A DNA stretch of 8,574 nucleotides from contig JAGOCV010000169.1 of NCBI GenBank assembly GCA_017998575.1, forward strand, positions 1 to 8,574. Direction: 5' to 3'. This document shows, in pieces, positions 1 through 6,686 of this stretch. The DNA is from Burkholderiaceae bacterium. GTDB taxonomy: Bacteria > Pseudomonadota > Gammaproteobacteria > Burkholderiales > Burkholderiaceae. Made by a program: the position numbers and the translations under genes. A model generated the notes under the pieces. It was not told the DNA's origin. It saw nothing but the letters and a program-made list of their open reading frames with translations, and ran no database searches. Every line of letters starts with the position of its first letter. Position 1 is the first letter of the stretch.

Positions 1-1
1 G

Positions 2-343
2 TTCTCGGCCCACGCCATGACCAAGGCCGAGTACGACGCCGCCAAGGACCGCATCGAGCAAACGCACAAGGCCGACAAGAAGGCTTGCGACGCCATGAAG
101 GACAACGCCAAGGATGTCTGCGAGAAGGAAGCCGACGGCAAGGAAAAGATCGCCAAGGCCGAACTGGAGCAGTCGTACAAGCCCAGCGACCGCAACGCCC
201 GCAAGGTGCAGGAAGTGCGCGCCGACACGACGTACGAGACCGCCAAGGAAAAGTGCGATGACCTCAACGGCGATGCCAAGAAGTCGTGCGAGAACGACGC
301 CAAGACGGCCCGCGACACCGCCAAGCGCAACCTCAAGGGTTGA
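2..343 (+). CDS. Lys-rich secreted protein with twin C-x10-C repeats (5' partial)
   Basis: The frame is open from the window edge, and the residues before the first Met read F-S-A-H-A. This looks like the end of a Sec signal peptide cleaved after AHA, so the true start lies upstream and the Met at 17 is probably the first mature residue rather than an initiator. The visible 108 residues after the cleavage point are very rich in Lys, Asp, Glu and Ala, with no membrane segment, and should be helical or coiled-coil. An internal duplication is visible: C24-x10-C35 and C80-x10-C91 (numbering from that Met) share the pattern CD-x-(M/L)-x3-AK-x2-CE. Similar proteins in Burkholderiales are, from memory, often left hypothetical or named 'TolA-like' on composition alone. 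I assign no function; a periplasmic location is inference. A terminator follows directly, so this gene ends its transcription unit. Confidence 0.8.
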   Translation, partial: FSAHAMTKAEYDAAKDRIEQTHKADKKACDAMKDNAKDVCEKEADGKEKIAKAELEQSYKPSDRNARKVQEVRADTTYETAKEKCDDLNGDAKKSCENDAKTARDTAKRNLKG

Positions 344-363
344 GGCCTCGCCGCCTTCGATCG

Positions 364-388
364 AAGCCCCGCAGCCGCGGGGCTTTTT
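364..388 (+). terminator. Rho-independent terminator
   Basis: AGCCCCGC (365-372), an AGCC loop, and GCGGGGCT (377-384) form a perfect 8-bp GC-rich stem followed immediately by a T run to 388. The A at 364 can also pair with T385. It lies 21 nt after the stop codon of the small secreted protein and separates it from the transglutaminase gene. Confidence 0.9.
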
Positions 389-430
389 GTTGCCCCTGCC
401 CTCCAACGCAAGAACCGCAAGACCCCAGCC

Positions 431-1222
431 ATGCGCCTGCTCGTGCGAAGCCACGTCGAACTCGAATGCGAGGATGTCTGCCCCACCGTGGCCATGCTGC
501 GGCCTTCGAGCGGCGACGCCCAGTGGGTGGTGTCGCAAAGCTACGAGATGGCGCCCTGGATCCGCGCGAGCGAGTACACCGATTCCTTTGGCAACGTGTG
601 CCAGCGCTTCACGCTGCCTGAGGGCATCTCGACGATCGACGTGCAGTCGCAGGTGGTGGTGGCCGACGACATCAACGACTCCGAAGACGACGGCTTCGTG
701 CTGATCGACGAGTTGCCCACCGACTGCCTGATGTACCTGCTGCCCAGCCGCTACTGCCCCGCCGACGCCGCCATCGAGCGCGCCTGGGAGATCGTGGGCA
801 AGGCCACGCCCGGCTTCGGGCAGGTGATGGCGATCAGCGACTGGATCCGCAAGAACATCACCTACCAGTACGGCGTGAGCAACGAGAGCACCGGCGCCTT
901 CGAGACGATGGAGGCGAAGGCCGGCGTGTGCCGCGACTTCTCTCACGTGGCGATCACGCTGTGCCGGGCGCTGCGCATTCCGGCGCGCTATGTATCGGGC
1001 TACCTGCACAAGCTCGATCCGATGGATATGCATGCGTGGTTCGAGGCGTATGTGGGCGGCTCGTGGCACACCTTCGACGCCACCCAGGCCACGCGCGAGC
1101 CGGGTCGCGTGGTGGTCTCGTACGGGCGCGACGCGGCCGACGTCGCCTTCCTCTCCAACTACGGGCCGATGAAGGTGAACGCGATGAAGGTGAGCGTGGA
1201 GAAGCTGCTGACGGCCGGCTGA
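431..1222 (+). CDS. Transglutaminase-like superfamily protein
   Basis: A 263-residue protein with the two-part layout of bacterial transglutaminase-like proteins (COG1305 type): a beta-rich N-terminal region (about residues 1-100) and a transglutaminase core (about 120-220). The papain-like triad is visible: Cys167 in AGVCRDFSH, His201 in MHAWFEA and Asp216 in FDAT. No signal peptide or membrane segment is present, so it is probably cytoplasmic. In bacteria this family includes proteases and amide-bond-processing enzymes; the substrate cannot be read from sequence. The ATG at 431 has no strong Shine-Dalgarno, but the N-terminus from it (MRLLVRSHVELE) opens directly into the domain. It stands alone between a terminator and the next promoter, without the ATP-grasp or alpha-E partner genes seen with some relatives. 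Confidence 0.88.
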   Translation: MRLLVRSHVELECEDVCPTVAMLRPSSGDAQWVVSQSYEMAPWIRASEYTDSFGNVCQRFTLPEGISTIDVQSQVVVADDINDSEDDGFVLIDELPTDCLMYLLPSRYCPADAAIERAWEIVGKATPGFGQVMAISDWIRKNITYQYGVSNESTGAFETMEAKAGVCRDFSHVAITLCRALRIPARYVSGYLHKLDPMDMHAWFEAYVGGSWHTFDATQATREPGRVVVSYGRDAADVAFLSNYGPMKVNAMKVSVEKLLTAG

Positions 1223-1281
1223 AAACCGCGCGGCGGCGCCTGCCGAAGCCGTGGCCCGCGAGCCACGTGCGCAACAATTTT

Positions 1282-1310
1282 TTGCGAACGCGAATCGATC
1301 GCATTACAAT
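1282..1310 (+). promoter_or_regulatory. Sigma-70-like promoter
   Basis: TTGCGA (1282-1287) and TACAAT (1305-1310) are separated by exactly 17 nt, in an AT-rich island within GC-rich DNA. TACAAT matches the -10 consensus at 5 of 6 positions and TTGCGA matches the -35 at 4 of 6. Predicted transcription starts near 1317, only a few bases before the ATG at 1321, so the transcript would be nearly leaderless. It should drive the small exported protein and probably the downstream receptor gene, because no comparable promoter is visible in 1663-1862. Confidence 0.6.
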
Positions 1311-1313
1311 GCG
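1289..1313 (+). promoter_or_regulatory. Dyad operator and weak Fur-like match over the promoter
   Basis: CGCATT-AC-AATGCG (1300-1313) is a perfect 14-bp dyad that covers the -10 hexamer. The adjoining stretch 1289-1305 resembles a degenerate 17-nt Fur box (my alignment matches about 11 of 17 to a GAATC/CATT-type betaproteobacterial box). A repressor bound here would block RNA polymerase, which fits an iron-responsive receptor unit. The regulator's identity is inference; Fur is the first candidate given the CirA-like gene downstream. Confidence 0.4.
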
Positions 1314-1320
1314 GGCCGTC

Positions 1321-1662
1321 ATGCGTCGTTGGCTTTTCGCGTTGTTCACCCTCCATTTCTGCCTGAGCGTCGGGATGTTCTCGTTCGCCCATGCCGACGT
1401 GCAGGGCGTGCTGGACCACGCCCGGGCAGCGCAGGCCGTGCACGCCGACGCGCCCGACATGCTCGAGCTGCTGGCCGGTCTTGAAGAGGCCGAACATGGC
1501 CTGACCGATGGCCACGCCGACATTCCCGAATTCATCCATGCCCTGCTGACCTTCGCGGTCGTGCCGCCTTCGTCGGTGTATCGGGCGCCGCTGCTGCAGC
1601 ATCGCGATTCGCCGCTGCTGGCGGATCTGCACCGCCCTCCCATTCCGGTCCCCGTGGCCTGA
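1321..1662 (+). CDS. Small exported His-containing protein upstream of TonB receptor
   Basis: A 113-residue protein of unrecognised family. Residues 1-25 form a clear Sec signal peptide: an MRRW basic start, a hydrophobic core rich in Leu and Phe, and an FAHA cleavage site before Asp26. The mature part (about 88 residues) has seven His residues (33, 41, 59, 65, 73, 94, 104), an acidic stretch LEEAEHGLTDGHAD (54-67), one moderately hydrophobic stretch around 71-83, and a Pro-rich tail (LHRPPIPVPVA). A Met four codons upstream (1309) is in frame but lies inside the predicted -10, so 1321 is chosen. No Shine-Dalgarno is visible. It precedes the receptor gene on the same strand. Small exported proteins with Pro-rich tails also precede some metal-efflux operons (CzcI-like), so a metal-related role is a guess only. 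Confidence 0.72.
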   Translation: MRRWLFALFTLHFCLSVGMFSFAHADVQGVLDHARAAQAVHADAPDMLELLAGLEEAEHGLTDGHADIPEFIHALLTFAVVPPSSVYRAPLLQHRDSPLLADLHRPPIPVPVA

Positions 1663-1862
1663 GGGGTGGACCGGCGCGCTGCCGGCCCCCATCGCTGCCG
1701 CCACGCCTGCGGGCGCCTGCGCCGATCGCGCGGCGTTGCCCCGCCCTTCTTTCCTTGCATTTCGTCAGCCAGCCAGACCTGGCCGCGGGCCCTGCCCCGC
1801 GGATCCGGACAGCCAGCCATCTCCAAAGCTCCGTGTCCGCTCACGACAACCAGGTTTGCACC
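1663..1862 (+). promoter_or_regulatory. 200-nt gap/leader with two GC hairpins before receptor gene
   Basis: No convincing gene or promoter is visible here. Two dyads stand out: CCGGC-GCGCT-GCCGG (1671-1685), which can be extended by flanking G and C runs, and CCGCGGG-N6-CCCGCGG (1783-1802). Neither has a following T run, so neither is a standard terminator. They may affect RNA stability or read-through between the small gene and the receptor. An in-frame ATG at 1755 would give a 36-residue extension ahead of the signal peptide and is not favoured. Confidence 0.4.
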
Positions 1863-4058
1863 ATGACTGATCACTCCAACCGTTCCCGCCCCCTGCTGCC
1901 CGCATCCGCCCTGCGCCTCACGGCCTTCGCGGCCTTGGCCACCTGCGCCGGCACCGCGCTGGCGCAGGCCTCGGCCGCCACCGATGCGGCGCTGCCCGAA
2001 GTGGTGGTCTCCGCCTCCGGCTTCGAGCAGGACGTGCGGCAGGCGCCCGCTTCCATTTCGGTGGTCACGCGCCAGGAACTCGAAACCCGCCAGTACCGCG
2101 ACCTGGCCGAAGCGCTGCAGAACGTGGAAGGCATCGACGTGGGCGGCGGCACGGGCAAGACCGGCGGGCTGGACATCAGCATCCGCGGCATGCCCAGCGA
2201 GTACACGCTGATCCTCATCGACGGCCGCCGCCAGAACGTGGCCGGCGACGTGACGCCCAACGGCTTCGGCGCGGCGCACACCAGCCTGATCCCGCCGCTG
2301 GCCGCCATCGAGCGCATCGAAGTCATCCGCGGCCCGATGTCCACGCTCTACGGCTCCGACGCCATGGGCGGGGTGATCAACATCATCACGCGCAAAGTGG
2401 CCAGGCAATGGGGCGGGCAGGTGTCGGCGCAGGCCGGCATCCCGGAAGACGGCAGCTGGGGCCAGCAGTACCGCGGCAACTTCTATCTCTCCGGCCCCAT
2501 CAGGCAGGACATGCTGGGCCTGGCTATCCGGGGCGACGTCTATGAGCGCGAAGCCTCGGACTACGTGCTTGCGCCCGGCGCCACCGCCAGCGGCCGCAAC
2601 CCGGCGCCGGCCGCGAGTCGCCAGCACACGCTGGGCGCGCGCCTCACGCTCACGCCATCGCGCCAGCACGATCTGTGGCTCGACGTGGAGCAGGGCCGCA
2701 CCTGGTACGACAACAGCGACGGACGCCTGGGCAACCGCGACGCCCTCACCAACCTGCTGGGCAACAACCCGCCGGGCTACCGCGACTTCCTGCGCTTCAA
2801 CCGCGACCAGATCGCCATCGGCCACACGGCACGGCTGGGCATCGGCCTGCTGGAGAGCAGCCTGATGCGCAACGTGACCGAAACCATCGGCCGCACCATC
2901 CCCGGCGGCGCCGTGCCGGCGGGCGATCCGCGCCGCGGCACCGATCGCGAACTGGAGACCACCAACACCGTGCTCGACACCAAGCTGGTGGCGCCGCTGG
3001 GCGAGTCGCACGTCGTGACCGTGGGCGGCCAGTGGTGGGACGCGGAGCTCGTCGACGGCCTGCTGCCGCAGACGCACAGCCAGACCATGTGGTCGCTGTT
3101 CGCCGAAGACGAATGGAAGCTCGGCCGCAACCTCACGGCCACGCTCGGCGCCCGCTATGACGACCACAGCACCTTCGGCGGCCACGTCAGCCCGCGTGCC
3201 TACCTGGTCTGGACCGCCCAGCCCACGCTCACCATCAAGGGCGGCGTCAGCCGGGGCTTTCGCGCGCCGCGCCTGAACCAGCTGATCGATGGCGTGAGCG
3301 GCGTGAGCGGCCAGGGCGCGACGATCAACATCGGCAACCCGACGCTCAAGCCCGAGACCAGCACCAGCACCGAGATCTCGGCGATCTTCGACAACCTGCA
3401 GGGCGTGAACGCGGCCGTGACGCTGTTCCACAACCAGGTGGACGACAAGATCAGCAGCGGCGGCGACTGCGCCACCAACTTCATCTCCAGCTGCGCGGCC
3501 AACCCGGCGGCCACCTACTCGATCAACGTCGACGAAGCCCGGACCTGGGGGCTCGAACTGAGCACGCGCCTGAAGCTCTCGCCGCAGTGGTCGGTGCGCG
3601 CCGGCTACACCTGGACGAACAGCGAAGTGATCGAGAACGGCGTGAAGAACGGCCAGCTGGCCAACACGGCCAGACACCTGCTGAATGCGCAGGTGGATTA
3701 CGACCTGAACGACCAGTGGCGCTTCTGGTTGCGTGGCGAGTACCGCGGCAAAAGCCCGCGCTTCACCGGCGACCCGGCGCAGCTGACGGGCAACAACCGC
3801 ATCATCTACGACACCATCGGCGACATCAACGCGTACGCGCTGTTCCACCTGGGCGGCTCGTACAAGGTGTCGAAGGCGTTGACGTTCAACGCGAACATCT
3901 ACAACCTGTTCGACAAGGACTTCCGCGCCGCCTATCGCGAGGTGGCCACGACGCCCACGACCACCTGGGTCAACCAGTACTTCCAGGGCGGCTCGTCGGT
4001 GACCGGCACGACGCCGGTGGGTCGCACGCTGTGGATCACCGGCGTCGTGACCTTCTGA
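1863..4058 (+). CDS. TonB-dependent receptor, CirA/FepA-like (catecholate siderophore type)
   Basis: A 731-residue outer-membrane receptor predicted to import an iron chelate using TonB-ExbBD energy. From the ATG at 1863 there is a signal peptide (residues 1-34, ending TALA), a TonB box (EVVVSA, 46-51), a plug domain (about 55-178) with SIRGM, LIDGRR, IRGPMSTLYGSDAMGG and INIITRK, and then a beta-barrel ending in the terminal Phe typical of outer-membrane proteins. The plug and the barrel motif SPRAYLVW resemble E. coli CirA, so a catecholate ligand is likely; the exact siderophore cannot be read from sequence. Cys536 and Cys544 form a close pair in a probable surface loop. Length is somewhat above CirA (about 660). 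The later start is preferred over 1755 because it places the signal peptide at the N-terminus; the Shine-Dalgarno is weak. It is probably co-transcribed with the small exported gene upstream. Confidence 0.9.
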   Translation: MTDHSNRSRPLLPASALRLTAFAALATCAGTALAQASAATDAALPEVVVSASGFEQDVRQAPASISVVTRQELETRQYRDLAEALQNVEGIDVGGGTGKTGGLDISIRGMPSEYTLILIDGRRQNVAGDVTPNGFGAAHTSLIPPLAAIERIEVIRGPMSTLYGSDAMGGVINIITRKVARQWGGQVSAQAGIPEDGSWGQQYRGNFYLSGPIRQDMLGLAIRGDVYEREASDYVLAPGATASGRNPAPAASRQHTLGARLTLTPSRQHDLWLDVEQGRTWYDNSDGRLGNRDALTNLLGNNPPGYRDFLRFNRDQIAIGHTARLGIGLLESSLMRNVTETIGRTIPGGAVPAGDPRRGTDRELETTNTVLDTKLVAPLGESHVVTVGGQWWDAELVDGLLPQTHSQTMWSLFAEDEWKLGRNLTATLGARYDDHSTFGGHVSPRAYLVWTAQPTLTIKGGVSRGFRAPRLNQLIDGVSGVSGQGATINIGNPTLKPETSTSTEISAIFDNLQGVNAAVTLFHNQVDDKISSGGDCATNFISSCAANPAATYSINVDEARTWGLELSTRLKLSPQWSVRAGYTWTNSEVIENGVKNGQLANTARHLLNAQVDYDLNDQWRFWLRGEYRGKSPRFTGDPAQLTGNNRIIYDTIGDINAYALFHLGGSYKVSKALTFNANIYNLFDKDFRAAYREVATTPTTTWVNQYFQGGSSVTGTTPVGRTLWITGVVTF

Positions 4059-4070
4059 GGCCAGGCTGGG

Positions 4071-4089
4071 CGCCCGCTGTCAGCGGGCG
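4071..4089. other. Stem-loop at convergent gene junction
   Basis: CGCCCGCT (4071-4078), a 3-nt loop and AGCGGGCG (4082-4089) form a perfect 8-bp stem between the receptor and pcaDC genes. It includes the pcaDC stop codon (4082-4080). There is no T run on either side, so it is not a standard terminator, but it is the only candidate structure for ending the two converging transcripts, whose stop codons are only 21 nt apart. Confidence 0.4.
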
Positions 4090-5285
4090 GCGTCGAACCC
4101 TTCGGGCGCCGCCAGCCCCTTCTCCTTGAGGATCGCGCCCGCGATGCCGAAGGCGTGGTTGGCGGCCGGCACGCCGCAGTAGATGGCGGCCATCAGGATC
4201 GCTTCCTTGATGTCGTCGGGCGCAAGGCGTGAGTCGTCCTGCGCGTCGAGCGCGGCGCGCACGTGCAGCGCGAACTCTTCCCAGGCGCGCAGGCCCAGCA
4301 TCATCGACAGCACCATGAAGCGCCGCGTGCGGTCGCCCAGGGCCGGCCGTCCCCAGATGTCGTTCCAGGCGTGGCGCGTGATGAGTTGCTGGAACTCGCT
4401 GTTGAACGCCGTGCGCTGCGCCAGCGAGCGGTCGACCCAGGCGTCGCCCAGCACGCGGCGGCGCTGGCGCAGGCCGCGGTCGTAGTCGTCCTGCACCCGC
4501 GCCTGGCCGTCCACGCGGCCGGCCACGAAGGCCAGCAGCAGCCGCGCGAATTCGGCCGGCTGCTCGATGGCACTGATGTGCGAGGCCTGCGCGATCACCG
4601 CCAGCTGCGCGCCGGGCACCGCATCGGCGATGGCCTGCGACATGGCGGGCGGCGTGCCGCCGTCCAGCTCGCCCGCGATCACCAGCGTGGGGCAGGCGAT
4701 ACGCGCCAGGTCCGCGCGCCAGTCCACATCGCGGATGGCGCGGCAGCAGTCGGCGTAGGCCACGGGGTCGGTGGCGCAGAGCACCTCGCGCGCGTGCCGC
4801 ACGGCGTCGGGCTGCGCGGCGCGCAAGCCCTTGTGGAAGTAGCGCGTCATCACCATGTCGGCGATGGCGGCCATGCCGCCCTGCGCCACGGCGTCGATGC
4901 GCGCGCTCCAGGCGGCGCGCCCGGCCTCGGGATAGAACGCGGTGCTGTTGGCCACCACCAGACCGCGCAGCAGATCCGGATGGCGGATGGCCAGGCCCTG
5001 CCCCACCATGCCGCCCATCGACAGGCCCACCCACACGACCGGCTCGCGCGCCACCTCGCGCAGGAAAACGGCCGCCTGCTCCACCAGGCTGTCCATGCCG
5101 CACGGCTGCGGCGGAGCGGCGGAGCGGCCGTGGCCGGCGTGATCGAACACCAGCACGCGCCAGCGCCCGCGCAGCGCGTCGATGACGGGCGCCCAGGCCG
5201 TGTGGTCCATGCCAAGGGCATGGCTGAAGACCAGCAGCGGGCCGTCGCCGCCCGCCTGCGAGAGATGGAAGAGTTCGTTCGACAT
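4080..5285 (-). CDS. pcaDC: Fused 3-oxoadipate enol-lactonase / 4-carboxymuconolactone decarboxylase (PcaDC)
   Basis: A 401-residue bifunctional enzyme of the protocatechuate branch of the beta-ketoadipate pathway. Residues 1-255 are an alpha/beta-hydrolase of PcaD type with SHALG (21-25), nucleophile Ser89 in GLSMGG, Asp208 in GELDG and His236 in ASHIS. Residues about 270-395 are a PcaC carboxymuconolactone decarboxylase with RHAWNDIWGRP (304-314), EEFALHVRAAL (336-346) and IYCGVPAANHAF (368-379). The PcaC half removes CO2 from 4-carboxymuconolactone; the PcaD half hydrolyses the resulting enol-lactone to beta-ketoadipate. The open frame extends upstream to 6158, but the ATG at 5285 is the right start: it begins at the domain edge and lies 11 nt after the pcaB stop. 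The Shine-Dalgarno is weak, so translational coupling to pcaB is likely. The order matches actinobacterial PcaL, and both catalytic sets look intact. Confidence 0.92.
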   Translation of the reverse strand: MSNELFHLSQAGGDGPLLVFSHALGMDHTAWAPVIDALRGRWRVLVFDHAGHGRSAAPPQPCGMDSLVEQAAVFLREVAREPVVWVGLSMGGMVGQGLAIRHPDLLRGLVVANSTAFYPEAGRAAWSARIDAVAQGGMAAIADMVMTRYFHKGLRAAQPDAVRHAREVLCATDPVAYADCCRAIRDVDWRADLARIACPTLVIAGELDGGTPPAMSQAIADAVPGAQLAVIAQASHISAIEQPAEFARLLLAFVAGRVDGQARVQDDYDRGLRQRRRVLGDAWVDRSLAQRTAFNSEFQQLITRHAWNDIWGRPALGDRTRRFMVLSMMLGLRAWEEFALHVRAALDAQDDSRLAPDDIKEAILMAAIYCGVPAANHAFGIAGAILKEKGLAAPEGFDAAR

Positions 5286-5296
5286 GGCCGGTGAGG

Positions 5297-6649
5297 TTAC
5301 AGCGCGTCGGTATCGGCCGTGCGCAGAATCCGCTCGCACAGCCGGGCCGAGGGCAGCACGGCCACGGCCGGGTCGCAGGCGGTGGCCAGTGCGGCGCGTT
5401 GCGATGCGTCCAGCGCCGCCACGGCTGGATCGGCCAGCAGCAGCGTGACGAGTGGCGTGCGCCGCTCGATGGCCTGCGCGCCCAGCGAGCGCACCAGCGC
5501 CGCGGCCGCGGGCTTGCCCAGTGACACGGCCAGCGTGTGCGCGAGCGCCTCGGAGCAGACCACGCCCTGCAGTTCGTCGATGTTGCGGGCCATGCGCTGC
5601 GGATCGGCGCGCAGGCCGGACAGGGCCGCGTTCACCGCGCTGGCGGCGGCAAAGGCCTGCACCCACAGTTGCGGCCACACGGCCACCTCGGCCTGCCATT
5701 CGCCCATGCCGCGCTCGTGGGCCTGCGCCATGGTCGAGAGCAGCGTGGCCGCCAGATGCGGCACCTGCGCGCAGGCCGCCACGGCCTGCATGCAGGCCAC
5801 GGGGTTGCGCTTGTGCGGCATGGCGCTCGATCCGCCGCTCTGAGCGTCGCCCGCCACCACCTCGGCAACCTCGGCCTGCGACATCAGCACCAGGTCGCCC
5901 GCGATCTTGGACAGCGAGCCCGCGAGCACCGCCACCTCCAGCCCCAGGCGCATCCACTCGTCGCGCTGCGTATGCCAGTTGCCCACGGCACAGCGCAGGC
6001 CCAGGTGCGCGGCGACGCGGGTCGCCACGCGCTCGCCCGCCTCGCCCAGCGTCGAGAGGTTGCCGACGGCACCGCCGAGCTGCAGCGCCAGCGCGCGTCG
6101 GGCAAGCAGCCGAAGCTGCGCATGGCTGCGCGTCAGCGGCGCGGCCCACTGCGCGCACTTGAGGCCCCAGCTCGTCACCTGCGCGGGCTGCAGCAGCGTG
6201 CGTGCCAGCATGGGCGTGCGCGCATGGCGGGCGGCTTCAGAGCGCAGCCATTGCACGCTGGCCTGCACCTGGGCGAGCAGTTCGTCCAGCGCATGGCGCG
6301 TCATCAGGGCCTGCGCGGTGTCCACTACGTCCTGCGTGGTGGCACCGTAGTGCAGGTAACGCACGGCATCGGCCTGGCCGGCGGACTGCAGCGCCTGCGC
6401 GAGCGCGGCCACCAGCGGCACGGCCATGGCGCCGCTCTGGCGCCCGCCTGCGGCCAGCGCGGCGGCATCGAGTTGCAGGCTGTCGCACGCGACCACGATG
6501 GCCTGCGCCGCGGCTGGCGGGATCACCTCTTCCTGCGCCTGGGCGCGGGCCAGCGCGGATTCGAAGTCCAGCATGGCGCGGCACAGCGCCGCGTCGTCGA
6601 ACAGCGTGCCGGCCGCGGCCGGCACGAGGAAGTTCCCGAAGACGTTCAC
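5297..6649 (-). CDS. pcaB: 3-carboxy-cis,cis-muconate cycloisomerase (PcaB)
   Basis: A 450-residue cytoplasmic enzyme of the fumarase/aspartase superfamily that cyclizes 3-carboxy-cis,cis-muconate to 4-carboxymuconolactone. Supporting motifs are LDFESALARAQA (27-38), the active-site segment LHYGATTQDVVDT (99-111) and the superfamily signature GGSSAMPHKRNP (272-283). Length is normal for PcaB. Translation starts at GTG (6649-6647); the N-terminus (NVFGNFLVPAAAG) aligns with the family and no in-frame ATG lies nearby. An AGGAG sits at 6666-6662, 12 nt upstream, which is longer than ideal. It follows the Bug gene after 37 nt and precedes pcaDC by 11 nt, so the three probably form one operon. The product feeds straight into the PcaC half of the next protein. 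Adenylosuccinate lyase-like paralogues are the main alternative, but the neighbouring PcaDC makes PcaB nearly certain. Confidence 0.93.
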   Translation of the reverse strand: MNVFGNFLVPAAAGTLFDDAALCRAMLDFESALARAQAQEEVIPPAAAQAIVVACDSLQLDAAALAAGGRQSGAMAVPLVAALAQALQSAGQADAVRYLHYGATTQDVVDTAQALMTRHALDELLAQVQASVQWLRSEAARHARTPMLARTLLQPAQVTSWGLKCAQWAAPLTRSHAQLRLLARRALALQLGGAVGNLSTLGEAGERVATRVAAHLGLRCAVGNWHTQRDEWMRLGLEVAVLAGSLSKIAGDLVLMSQAEVAEVVAGDAQSGGSSAMPHKRNPVACMQAVAACAQVPHLAATLLSTMAQAHERGMGEWQAEVAVWPQLWVQAFAAASAVNAALSGLRADPQRMARNIDELQGVVCSEALAHTLAVSLGKPAAAALVRSLGAQAIERRTPLVTLLLADPAVAALDASQRAALATACDPAVAVLPSARLCERILRTADTDAL

Positions 6650-6686
6650 GATGCGCGAGGGCTCCTGCGAAGGACGGCGGCGGGCC

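Noticed and set aside
1250..1283. Possible terminator after the transglutaminase gene: CGTGGC-N6-GCCACG then a T6 run
   Set aside because: The stem (1250-1267) is separated from the T run (1278-1283) by 10 nt, too far for a standard intrinsic terminator, and the T run overlaps the -35 region of the next promoter.
1270..1303. Further short dyads CGCAA-N7-TTGCG (1270-1286) and TGCGA-N11-TCGCA (1283-1303)
   Set aside because: They overlap each other and the promoter, the arms are only 5 bp, and short dyads of this kind arise by chance; the 14-bp dyad at 1300-1313 is the better operator candidate.
3296..3316. Short tandem GTGAGCGGC repeat within the receptor gene
   Set aside because: It encodes a two-copy Gly-Val-Ser type loop repeat in a probable surface loop and remains in frame; nothing suggests phase variation.
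954..3848. 964-codon open frame on the minus strand
   Set aside because: It is antisense to the receptor, the small exported gene and part of the transglutaminase gene. Its translation is low-complexity (Arg, Ala, Gly, Val, His) with no recognisable domain, and long antisense frames are expected in DNA with GC-rich third positions.
5286..6158. Upstream extension of the pcaDC frame, which would give a 692-residue protein
   Set aside because: The extension lies wholly within pcaB in another frame and is Arg/Ala/Gly-rich with no domain. The ATG at 5285 sits exactly where the PcaD domain begins and just after the pcaB stop.
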